Shown one piece after another: positions 1 through 4,900 of a stretch of 5,839 bases of DNA (within the stretch, counting starts at the first letter, position 1; every line of letters begins with the position of its first letter). Position numbers and translations under genes: made by a program. Where the stretch lies: contig RFIR01000378.1 of the NCBI GenBank assembly GCA_003695135.1, positions 1 through 5,839 of the forward strand, given 5' to 3'. This stretch comes from Alphaproteobacteria bacterium. Lineage in GTDB: Bacteria; Pseudomonadota; Alphaproteobacteria; Rhodobacterales; Rhodobacteraceae. Under the pieces are notes generated by a model that saw nothing but the letters and a program-made list of their open reading frames with translations, was not told where the DNA came from and did not search any database.

Positions 1-7
1 AATTTGC

Positions 8-20
8 AATCAATATTTTA
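8..20 (+). promoter_or_regulatory. IHF-consensus match
   Basis: AATCAATATTTTA matches the enterobacterial IHF consensus WATCAANNNNTTR at every fixed position and lies in AT-rich DNA beside the 19-bp repeat. One such match may be chance, and alphaproteobacterial IHF specificity is only presumed to be similar. Confidence 0.3.
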
Positions 21-39
21 CAATCAACAGTGAAAATAA
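21..39. repeat. 19-bp direct repeat, copy 1
   Basis: CAATCAACAGTGAAAATAA, identical to the copy at 120-138 and in the same orientation, 99 bases apart start to start. Its first seven bases also occur at 7-13. A match of this length in 189 bases is unlikely by chance. Confidence 0.85.
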
Positions 40-53
40 GAAAATCATATGTA

Positions 54-72
54 GCGCCGCATTTCGCGGCGC
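54..72 (-). terminator. hairpin possibly ending the oxidoreductase transcript
   Basis: GCGCCGC (54-60) and GCGGCGC (66-72) form a perfect 7-bp stem with a 5-base loop. On the minus strand it is followed by a T-rich stretch (TACATATGATTTTCTTATTTT). It lies about 118 bases past the oxidoreductase stop and the T run does not begin directly at the stem, so it is an imperfect intrinsic terminator at best. Confidence 0.35.
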
Positions 73-119
73 CCAGGCGAAGCGACAGGGTCTGGCCGGC
101 GGAGTTTTGCAGGGCACTC

Positions 120-138
120 CAATCAACAGTGAAAATAA
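120..138. repeat. 19-bp direct repeat, copy 2
   Basis: Exact second copy of the repeat at 21-39, set in GC-rich surroundings that contrast with its AT-rich content. The 80 bases between the copies contain a hairpin. The copies could be operator sites, the traces of a small insertion or duplication, or recombination sites. Confidence 0.85.
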
Positions 139-189
139 CCGCAACATGTCCGGCGCCCGGTCAAGGCCCTTTTTCAAGTGCACGGGCCC

Positions 190-2586
190 CTATGAAACCA
201 CCCCGCGCATCCTCAGGCCCGGCGGATCGAAGGCCGGCGCGAACTGCATCCGGCCGGAAAAGCCTTCGCCGGCAATGTCGATCTCGACCGCCGCGCCGTC
301 GATAGCCGGCGTCACATGCGCAAGCGCGACGGGCCGGCCGATGCGGTAGCCGAAGGCCGCCGAGGTGGTCTGCCCGACGATCTTTCCCTCCCGCAGCACC
401 GGCTCATGGCCGAGCGGCACCGCCTCGACATCGTCGAACAGGATGGTGACGAGGCTGCGCGCGCCGCGCGCGCGCCGCCGCGCCAGCGCCTCGGCGCCGA
501 TGAAGCCGCCGGGTTTTGCCAGCCGGTCGAGCCCGGTTTCCACCGGCGAGACATCGCCGTCGAGCTCATGGCCCATGGCGGCAAAGCCCTTCTCGATGCG
601 CATGGATGTCTGGGCGTAGAGCCCCGCCGGAACCGCGCCGTGGGCCCGCAGCGCGGCGTAGACCGCAGAGGCATCCGCCGCGCGGCAGGCGATCTCCCAC
701 CCCGCCTCGCCGACATAGGACATGCGCACCGCCTGTACCGCGCGCCCGGCGATCCGCGCCGACCCGCAGCGGAAGAAGCCCAGCGCGCAAAGCTCCGGCG
801 CACCCACCGCGCTGACGATCCGCGCCGCCTCCGGCCCGGCCAGGGCGAGGACGGCGAAATCCTCGCTCACATCCTGCAATGTCACATCGAAGCCGTCGGC
901 ATGGGCCCGCAGCCAGGCGAGATCGCGGGCAATCGCGCCGGTGCCGGTGAACAGCCGATAGTGATCGGGGGCGAGCCGCTGCGCGGTCAGATCCGAGACA
1001 TAGGTGCCGCGTTCGTTGAGCAGCGCGGTGTAGATCGCCGAGCCCGGTTCGCGGGCCATGTCGCGCACGCAGACCAATTGCAGGAACGCCTCGGCGCCCG
1101 GTCCGGTGACCTCGATCTTGCCGAAGGGCGAGGCATCGAAGATCGCCGCCGCCCCATGCGCGGCCGCGACCTCCGCGCCCACCGCATCGAACCAGTCGGG
1201 CCGGGCGAAGGTCGGGCGCGGCTCATGCGCCTTGCCGAAAAAGAGCGGGCGTTCCCAGCCATGGAACTGGCCCATATGCGCGCGGTCGGCCCGGTGTTCG
1301 GCATCGAGCGGCAGGCGGCGCAGATCGCGCGCGGTCTTCGGCTGGCGGCCGGGACAGGCGATCTCGTAGTGTCGTCCCAGCACCTCCGGCACCCGGGCCA
1401 TGAGATGCTCGAGCGAGTTGAAGACCGGCGCGAAGCGCATCGCATCGGCCTCGGACAGATCATAGGCGGTGTGGCCGTTCACGATGGCATGGGCCAGGTT
1501 CATCCCCGCCCCGCCGCCGGAGGCGATGCCGACCGAATTCATGCCGCAGCCGAGGAACAGCCCGCGCGTCTCCGCCGTTTCGCCCAGCATGAACATGCCG
1601 TCGGGCGTGAAGCTTTCCGGCCCGTTGAGCAGCATCTTGACCTCGGCCTGCTCCAGCACCGGCAGCCGGTGCAGGGCATTGAGCATCATCGGCTCGAAAT
1701 GCTCCCAGTCCTCGGGCAGGAGGCCGAAGGCGAAATGCTCGTCGAGCACACCGGGCGGGATCGGCTTGCCCATCGGCTCGAAGCAGCCGACCAGCAGCCC
1801 GCCGGAATCGTCGCGGATGTAGAGATGCCCGTCATGATCGCTCAGTGTCGGCATGTTGCCGGTGATGCCCTCGACCGGTTTCGTCAGCAGGTAGAAATGC
1901 TCGCAGGGCCAGACCGGTACCGCGGCGCCCGCCATGGCACCGATCTCGCGCGACCACAGCCCGGCGCAGAGCGCCACCGCATCGCACATTACCGTGCCGC
2001 GCGTGGTCTCCACCCCGCGGATACGCCCGCCCCCGGTCAGGATGCCGGTGACACCGGTGCCCTCGAAGATGCGCGCGCCCTTGGCCTTCGCCCCCTTGAC
2101 CAGCGCCGCGCAGACATCCGACGGCGAGACCCGCCCGTCATCGGGCGAGAACACCGCGCCCAGCACGTCATCGGCATTCATCAGCGGCCAGCGCTCCTTC
2201 GCCTCGCCGGCAGAGATCGCGAAGGCGGGCACGCCATAGGCATGGGCCAGCGCCTCCTGCCGGCGGATATGGGTCAGCCGATCCGGAGTGGTGGCGATTG
2301 ACAGCGAGCCCTTGCCGATCCAGCCCACCGACTGGCCGGTCTCCGCCTCCAGCCGCGAATAGAGCTCGACGGAATAGCGGATCATGCGGGTGAGGTTGCG
2401 CGAATGGCGCAGCGCGCGCACCTGGGCGGCCGAATGCCATGTGGTGCCCGAGGTCAGGCGGTTGCGCTCCAGCAGGATCGCGTCGCCGACGCCGAGCCCG
2501 GCCAGATGGTAGAGCGTCGAACAGCCCATGATGCCGCCGCCGATCACGACGACGGAGGCGTGGGCGGGCAGGGCGGAATCACTCAT
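190..2586 (-). CDS. FAD-dependent oxidoreductase with C-terminal GcvT domain (dimethylglycine/sarcosine dehydrogenase type)
   Basis: The 798-aa protein has the two-part layout of dimethylglycine and sarcosine dehydrogenases. Residues about 10-370 form a DAO-type FAD domain: the Rossmann motif GGGIMG is at 16-21, an acidic residue at 40 ends the second strand, and the TSGTTWH motif at 45-51 contains the His (H51) that carries covalent FAD in this family. A linking FAO_M-like region (about 373-430) precedes a GcvT-like folate domain (about 440-690; conserved Asp near 532, YVGEAGWEI at 624-632) and a GcvT C-terminal barrel (about 700-790). Family knowledge predicts oxidative N-demethylation of a methylated amine, with the methyl group passed to tetrahydrofolate as 5,10-methylene-THF in the cytoplasm. 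The substrate cannot be read from sequence; dimethylglycine, sarcosine or another N-methyl compound are possible. The start is supported by GAGGTGA three bases before the ATG. It is a monocistronic-looking gene after a 366-bp gap. Full length, with no frameshift seen. Confidence 0.93.
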   Translation of the reverse strand: MSDSALPAHASVVVIGGGIMGCSTLYHLAGLGVGDAILLERNRLTSGTTWHSAAQVRALRHSRNLTRMIRYSVELYSRLEAETGQSVGWIGKGSLSIATTPDRLTHIRRQEALAHAYGVPAFAISAGEAKERWPLMNADDVLGAVFSPDDGRVSPSDVCAALVKGAKAKGARIFEGTGVTGILTGGGRIRGVETTRGTVMCDAVALCAGLWSREIGAMAGAAVPVWPCEHFYLLTKPVEGITGNMPTLSDHDGHLYIRDDSGGLLVGCFEPMGKPIPPGVLDEHFAFGLLPEDWEHFEPMMLNALHRLPVLEQAEVKMLLNGPESFTPDGMFMLGETAETRGLFLGCGMNSVGIASGGGAGMNLAHAIVNGHTAYDLSEADAMRFAPVFNSLEHLMARVPEVLGRHYEIACPGRQPKTARDLRRLPLDAEHRADRAHMGQFHGWERPLFFGKAHEPRPTFARPDWFDAVGAEVAAAHGAAAIFDASPFGKIEVTGPGAEAFLQLVCVRDMAREPGSAIYTALLNERGTYVSDLTAQRLAPDHYRLFTGTGAIARDLAWLRAHADGFDVTLQDVSEDFAVLALAGPEAARIVSAVGAPELCALGFFRCGSARIAGRAVQAVRMSYVGEAGWEIACRAADASAVYAALRAHGAVPAGLYAQTSMRIEKGFAAMGHELDGDVSPVETGLDRLAKPGGFIGAEALARRRARGARSLVTILFDDVEAVPLGHEPVLREGKIVGQTTSAAFGYRIGRPVALAHVTPAIDGAAVEIDIAGEGFSGRMQFAPAFDPPGLRMRGVVS

Positions 2587-2621
2587 TGGTCACCTCGCGA
2601 TCTCGCCCCTTGGGAACATAC

Positions 2622-2632
2622 GTTTCAGAAAC
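2622..2632. promoter_or_regulatory. GTTTC-A-GAAAC inverted repeat, candidate operator
   Basis: A perfect 5-1-5 inverted repeat lies 36-46 bases upstream of the oxidoreductase ATG, in the AT-richer part of the leader. It could be a regulator site near the promoter. No regulator for it is encoded next to the gene. Confidence 0.3.
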
Positions 2633-2730
2633 TGGCAATGAAGAAAACAAATGAAATTAAGGATGTGGTGATGTGTGCCTTTCGGCGGGATGTCGGAACC
2701 GGATCATGTCGCGTCCGGTCGTATCCGCCC

Positions 2731-2755
2731 GCCCGTGGCGCGAAGCGACACGGGC
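2731..2755. repeat. hairpin with GCGAAGC tip
   Basis: GCCCGTG (2731-2737) pairs with CACGGGC (2749-2755). Inside, after one G/A mismatch, CGC-GAA-GCG forms a tip containing GCGAAGC, a heptamer known to make an unusually stable mini-hairpin in single-stranded DNA. It abuts the next hairpin with no spacer. Confidence 0.5.
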
Positions 2756-2785
2756 ATGCGCCCGCCCGCCCCCCGGCGGGCGCAT
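2756..2785. repeat. 11-bp perfect hairpin in the intergenic region
   Basis: ATGCGCCCGCC (2756-2766) and GGCGGGCGCAT (2775-2785) form a perfect stem around an 8-base C-rich loop. There is no T run on either side, so it is not a classical terminator. Smaller stems flank it at 2698-2719 (ACCGGA / TCCGGT), 2789-2802 (CGCCC / GGGCG) and 2837-2856 (CGCATC / GATGCG). Confidence 0.55.
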
Positions 2786-2925
2786 TCGCGCCCACCCGGG
2801 CGGCCGCCTGCCCTTGCATCGGGCGCAGGGGCGAGCCGCATCGCACCCCGGATGCGCCAGCCAGCCGGTCGCGACGCATGCCGCCGGCGTTCGGGGTCGA
2901 CAATCGCATGGGGCAATCGGAAAAT

Positions 2926-2943
2926 CCGGCCATGCGTGGCCGG
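2926..2943 (-). terminator. hairpin with short T run after the regulator gene
   Basis: A perfect 7-bp stem (CCGGCCA / TGGCCGG, 4-base loop) begins about 10 bases after the regulator stop codon. On the minus strand it is followed at once by ATTTTCC. Position, GC-rich stem and T run fit a rho-independent terminator ending the PepSY-cytochrome-regulator operon. The T run has only four bases, so efficiency is uncertain. Confidence 0.62.
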
Positions 2944-2952
2944 CGGCGGCGT

Positions 2953-3483
2953 TCAGTGTTCGGCCGTGGCGCTTTCCCGCTCGCCGGCCAGCAATTCGTC
3001 CATGAACACGCTGAAGAGCTGGGCGCGGCCGCTTACCCCGGCCTTGGCATAGACCCGGGCCGCCTGCACCCGCACCGTGCTTGGGGCGGTGCCCCGCATC
3101 TGGGCGATGGCGTCATTATCCAGCCCCTTGAGGATGAACAGCGCAACGTCGCGTTCCGACGGCGTCAGGCCCCATTGCTCGAAGAATTCCCCGAGCATCT
3201 TCTGCGCCTCGCCGCGCGCCGCACGCAGGCCGAGCTCCATCGACTTCATGCGCATCAGCAGATCGCGCAGCTCGAAGGACAGATAGACCACGCCGGCGGC
3301 CAGCGCGATGGTGGCAGCGGTTTCCAGCGCCAGCTGCAGCGGGTCGTTTGTCGCCTTGTCCTGAAAATCACCGACCAGATCGCCGATGAAGAAGATCGCG
3401 CAGATCGCCTGTACCACGATGATGGCGACGAGCAGCGAGGCCCGTCGCCTCTGCAAGGTCCTGATCAGCAAATCCAGCTTCAT
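2953..3483 (-). CDS. membrane-anchored LuxR/NarL-type helix-turn-helix regulator
   Basis: This 176-aa protein has two hydrophobic helices, about residues 17-37 and 51-70, joined by a loop of about 13 residues. A charged, probably helical linker (71-100) leads to a LuxR/GerE-type DNA-binding domain at about 106-165. Within it, LTPSERDVALFILKGL, the GLDNDAIA turn and the TVRVQAARVYAKAGVSGRAQ recognition region match the family pattern. No receiver or autoinducer domain is present, so the input probably comes through the membrane segment. I infer N-in/C-in topology, with the DNA-binding domain in the cytoplasm. The ATG overlaps the stop of the cytochrome gene in an ATGA junction. A GGAGGA lies 12 bases upstream, which is long spacing, so translational coupling is likely. 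It is the last gene of the three-gene operon and is followed by a terminator-like hairpin. Target genes are unknown; control of its own operon is a guess based on an upstream palindrome. Confidence 0.88.
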   Translation of the reverse strand: MKLDLLIRTLQRRRASLLVAIIVVQAICAIFFIGDLVGDFQDKATNDPLQLALETAATIALAAGVVYLSFELRDLLMRMKSMELGLRAARGEAQKMLGEFFEQWGLTPSERDVALFILKGLDNDAIAQMRGTAPSTVRVQAARVYAKAGVSGRAQLFSVFMDELLAGERESATAEH

Positions 3484-4055
3484 TCGATCGGTCGGTCCTC
3501 CGGCACATGCTTGCGCCCGTCGATCATGGCGCGAACGAGGTTAACGCCCGATCGCCGCGTATCGTAGATCACCGCGGCGACATGCACGATCACGCACAGC
3601 ACCAGCCAGTTGAAGGCCAGCGCATGCAGCCCCTCGACCCAGAAGGAGCCGAAAAAGGCCGGCGTGGTCATCAGATAGCCGGTCAGCCCCAGAAACAGTA
3701 CCGTCGCCCACATGTTGTAGACCATCAGCGTGCCCAGCGGATTGTGCGCCAGATGTACCGTGCGATCGCCGCGGCGCAAGCTCTCCAGATACTGCCGGGC
3801 GCGCGAGATGCTGGGCCAGAAGGCGGTGAACCGGGCATAGCGTGTGCCGATCAGCCCCCAGACCAGCCGGGTCACCACCAGGCCGGCGCCGACATAGCCC
3901 ACCCATTCATGGGTGATGCCGTCCTCCTCGGTGATCGCACCGTTGAGCAGGACCGTCAGCGCCACGCCCCAGTGGATCAGACGCACCACCGGATCCCACA
4001 CCATGAAGGTGCGGGCGCCGGGGCGCCCGTCAGAGTTCATTTCCGCTACGCTCAT
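3480..4055 (-). CDS. cytochrome b561-family membrane protein (cytochrome b/b6 domain)
   Basis: The 191-aa integral membrane protein has about four hydrophobic helices, near residues 24-41, 50-70, 107-128 and 143-165. The opening VWDPVVRLIHW is typical of bacterial b561 / Ni-hydrogenase-type cytochrome b subunits. Histidines at 28, 49, 144 and 158 fall in or beside helices and are good candidates for the axial ligands of two b hemes. The likely role is electron transfer across or within the cytoplasmic membrane; donor and acceptor are not evident. A longer reading frame opens at 4142, inside the PepSY gene. I chose 4055 because GAGGTGA sits 7 bases before that ATG and the extra 29 residues look unlike a protein N-terminus. 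It lies 7 bases after the PepSY stop and overlaps the regulator start by 4 bases, so the three are almost certainly co-transcribed. Such cytochromes often neighbour PepSY proteins or c-type cytochromes. Confidence 0.9.
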   Translation of the reverse strand: MSVAEMNSDGRPGARTFMVWDPVVRLIHWGVALTVLLNGAITEEDGITHEWVGYVGAGLVVTRLVWGLIGTRYARFTAFWPSISRARQYLESLRRGDRTVHLAHNPLGTLMVYNMWATVLFLGLTGYLMTTPAFFGSFWVEGLHALAFNWLVLCVIVHVAAVIYDTRRSGVNLVRAMIDGRKHVPEDRPIE

Positions 4056-4062
4056 TGCAGGG

Positions 4063-4069
4063 TCACCTC
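4063..4069 (-). promoter_or_regulatory. ribosome binding site deciding the cytochrome b start
   Basis: On the minus strand this reads GAGGTGA, 7 bases before the ATG at 4055. Its last three bases are the TGA stop of the PepSY gene, so termination and re-initiation overlap and the two genes are probably translationally coupled. This argues against the upstream start at 4142. Confidence 0.75.
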
Positions 4070-4323
4070 GCCTTGATGCGGGTGAGCTTGCCGGTCTTCG
4101 GGCTGACATAGATCTCGGCCATGCTGTCGTCCCTGACGACATAAGCCTCGATCATGCCGTCCTCAACCTCGGATTTGCGGACTTCGTAGCCCATGGAGGT
4201 CAGACTGGCCTGCACCTCCTCCAGCGTCTTGCCGAGCACCATGTCGGTGCTCAGATCGGCAGGGGTGTCGGCGAGGGCCGGGATGGCGAGCGCCATGGCG
4301 CCCAGGATGAAAAGCTTGCGCAT
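4063..4323 (-). CDS. exported PepSY-domain protein
   Basis: The 86-aa protein opens with a clear Sec signal peptide: MRK, a hydrophobic core to about residue 15, then an ALA cleavage motif at 16-18. This leaves a mature protein of about 68 residues in the periplasm. Residues 29-84 resemble a single PepSY-type domain: a helix with TLEEVQASLTSMGYEV followed by strands including GMIEAYVVRD and AEIYVSPKTGKLTRI. PepSY domains occur as peptidase inhibitors and as periplasmic partners of redox membrane proteins; nothing shows enzymatic activity. A strong GAGGAGA lies 8 bases before the ATG. It is the first gene of an operon with a b-type cytochrome and a membrane-bound regulator, which suggests it serves as a periplasmic partner or sensor for that cytochrome. 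This role is inference. Confidence 0.87.
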   Translation of the reverse strand: MRKLFILGAMALAIPALADTPADLSTDMVLGKTLEEVQASLTSMGYEVRKSEVEDGMIEAYVVRDDSMAEIYVSPKTGKLTRIKAR

Positions 4324-4393
4324 GTATCGGGTCTCCTCTCGATGCGAAATTGCGTGATTCCGGTTGCGGTTGGCTTACGCCCGGATCGCCCAC

Positions 4394-4439
4394 TTCACGG
4401 CGCCGGGCTCCGGTTCAGATACCGACCATCCGCCGTGAA
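4394..4439. repeat. 9-bp inverted repeat in the PepSY operon leader
   Basis: TTCACGGCG at 4394-4402 and CGCCGTGAA at 4431-4439 are perfect inverted copies separated by 28 bases. In the minus-strand transcript a small inner stem (CGGT / ACCG around a 6-base loop) could form inside it. If transcription begins near 4448 the structure would lie at the 5' end of the leader. It could instead be a pair of operator half-sites. No known riboswitch pattern was recognised. Confidence 0.5.
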
Positions 4440-4454
4440 TGAATTGGCATCGGG

Positions 4455-4460
4455 ATTAGA
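4455..4460 (-). promoter_or_regulatory. candidate -10 box of the PepSY operon
   Basis: The minus strand reads TCTAAT, five of six matches to the sigma-70 -10 consensus, about 132 bases before the PepSY ATG. At 16-18 base spacing there is no recognisable -35 hexamer. A 14-bp palindrome occupies that place instead, which fits an activator-dependent promoter. The call is by eye only. Confidence 0.35.
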
Positions 4461-4470
4461 CAGGCGGGCC

Positions 4471-4484
4471 TAAGCGCACGCTTA
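4471..4484. promoter_or_regulatory. 14-bp palindrome, candidate operator
   Basis: The sequence is a perfect 6-2-6 inverted repeat; the minus strand reads TAAGCG-TG-CGCTTA. It ends 10 bases upstream of a TCTAAT -10-like hexamer, covering the -35 position ahead of the PepSY operon. Two-base spacing between inverted half-sites is typical of NarL/LuxR-type dimers, the class of regulator encoded at the operon's end. Binding is inferred only. Confidence 0.45.
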
Positions 4485-4562
4485 TTGCCCGAATACGGCG
4501 GCCCTGCTGCAGGAGGTGCGGCAACGCAGCGCGGGGTGGGCCAGCGCGCAGCAGATCGCCGC

Positions 4563-4591
4563 GCCGGCGCGGACTGCGCCGACGCGCCGGC
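4563..4591. other. 9-bp GC-only hairpin downstream of the YidB-like gene
   Basis: GCCGGCGCG at 4563-4571 and CGCGCCGGC at 4583-4591 form a perfect stem with an 11-base loop. On the minus strand it begins 16 bases after the YidB-like stop codon. No T run follows on either strand, so it may be a transcript-end stabiliser or a rho-associated structure rather than a classical terminator. A second inverted repeat (CTGCTGC 4504-4510 / GCAGCAG 4548-4554) lies just downstream. Confidence 0.45.
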
Positions 4592-4607
4592 CGAAGGGAT
4601 GGTGATA

Positions 4608-4868
4608 TCAGAAGAGTTTCTTCAGCGATCCCAGCAAATCGCCGGCATCGTCGCCGGCCAGACCTTCGAGCAGCTTGCCGCCGGAGGAGACCTTGTCCAG
4701 AAGCTCCGGCAGCGCATCGCTCAGCGCGCTGGTGGCGGTTTCGGGGGTGGTGCCGATCTCGGCGGCGAATGTCCCGACCTTGTCGGCGCCGAGAATGTCG
4801 GTGACCTGGGTGGCCGCCATGGGCGCGTTCGCCCCGTCGCCAAGGAAGGAATCGAGCAGCCCGCCCAT
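4608..4868 (-). CDS. YidB/DUF937-family small protein
   Basis: The 86-aa protein resembles the YidB (DUF937) family: a GLLDSFLG opening, a middle helix region with QVTDILGADKVGTFAAEIG, then TPETATSALSDALPELLDKVSSGG. The last part matches the family pattern in which a leucine-rich ALPELLDK helix is followed by a T/S-x-G-G-type turn. It is shorter than E. coli YidB (about 130 aa) and lacks a signal peptide or membrane helix. The biochemical role of the family is not established. The ATG at 4868 is the first ATG, GTG or TTG in frame. Its ribosome site is weak (a GGCGGAA about 20 bases upstream). It begins 32 bases after the methyltransferase stop, so the two probably share a transcript and this gene may rely on the upstream promoter. 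Confidence 0.78.
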   Translation of the reverse strand: MGGLLDSFLGDGANAPMAATQVTDILGADKVGTFAAEIGTTPETATSALSDALPELLDKVSSGGKLLEGLAGDDAGDLLGSLKKLF

Positions 4869-4900
4869 GCCGCCGCGGGCCGATTCCGCCGCGCCGCGCG

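Larger units (their letters stand above)
1..189. other. intergenic region left of the oxidoreductase gene
   Basis: No gene is supported here. The first 50 bases are strikingly AT-rich next to the GC-rich remainder. The segment holds an IHF-like site, two copies of a 19-bp repeat and a 7-bp hairpin. A plus-strand pair TTTACA (17-22) and GAAAAT (40-45) at 17-base spacing could be a promoter directed toward the oxidoreductase 3' end, but support is weak. A 5-bp stem (165-169 / 184-188) lies directly after the oxidoreductase stop. Confidence 0.5.
2587..2952. other. 366-bp intergenic region, hairpin-rich, upstream of the oxidoreductase gene
   Basis: I see no credible gene. The near end (about 2587-2690) is more AT-rich and should carry the oxidoreductase promoter and leader, though no clear -35/-10 pair could be picked. 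The middle (2698-2856) is a run of neighbouring GC-rich hairpins. The far end holds the terminator of the upstream operon. A 102-codon minus-strand frame spanning it starts in that terminator and has no family features, so I do not call it. No glycine, SAM or cobalamin riboswitch core was recognised. Confidence 0.6.
4324..4607. other. intergenic region with three sets of inverted repeats
   Basis: I see no protein-coding gene in these 284 bases. They hold the 3' hairpin of the YidB-like transcript, an inverted repeat at 4504-4554, the palindrome and -10 box of the PepSY operon, and an inverted repeat in its leader. The reading frames that cross it lack a plausible start site and look like noise. 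No tRNA T-arm signature was found. Confidence 0.6.

Noticed and set aside
21..138. CRISPR array
   Set aside because: There are only two copies of a 19-bp repeat with an 80-bp interval and no cas gene; spacing and number do not fit.
316..2301. 661-codon open frame on the plus strand opposite the oxidoreductase
   Set aside because: It lies wholly antisense to a gene with clear FAD and folate motifs. Its product is rich in Arg, Gly, Ala and His without any domain pattern, as expected when GC-biased codons keep an antisense frame open.
2640..2700. Glycine riboswitch upstream of the GcvT-domain gene
   Set aside because: A short segment (GCCGAAAGGCAC on the minus strand) vaguely recalls part of the aptamer core, but the remaining conserved blocks and the tandem layout are absent.
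2625..2933. 102-codon minus-strand frame in the gap before the oxidoreductase
   Set aside because: Its start lies in the loop of the upstream terminator hairpin, no ribosome site is seen, and composition shifts abruptly from Arg/Gly/Ala-rich to hydrophobic as base composition changes. It has no family features.
2404..3567. 387-codon plus-strand frame beginning inside the oxidoreductase and ending in the cytochrome gene
   Set aside because: It runs antisense through two well-supported genes and an intergenic region. A lysine-rich stretch from the ATG at 2638 has no ribosome site and then turns into typical GC-rich noise.
4500..4600. tRNA or similar structured RNA gene
   Set aside because: Inverted repeats are present, but there is no TTCRA T-loop, anticodon arm or acceptor pairing of the right spacing.
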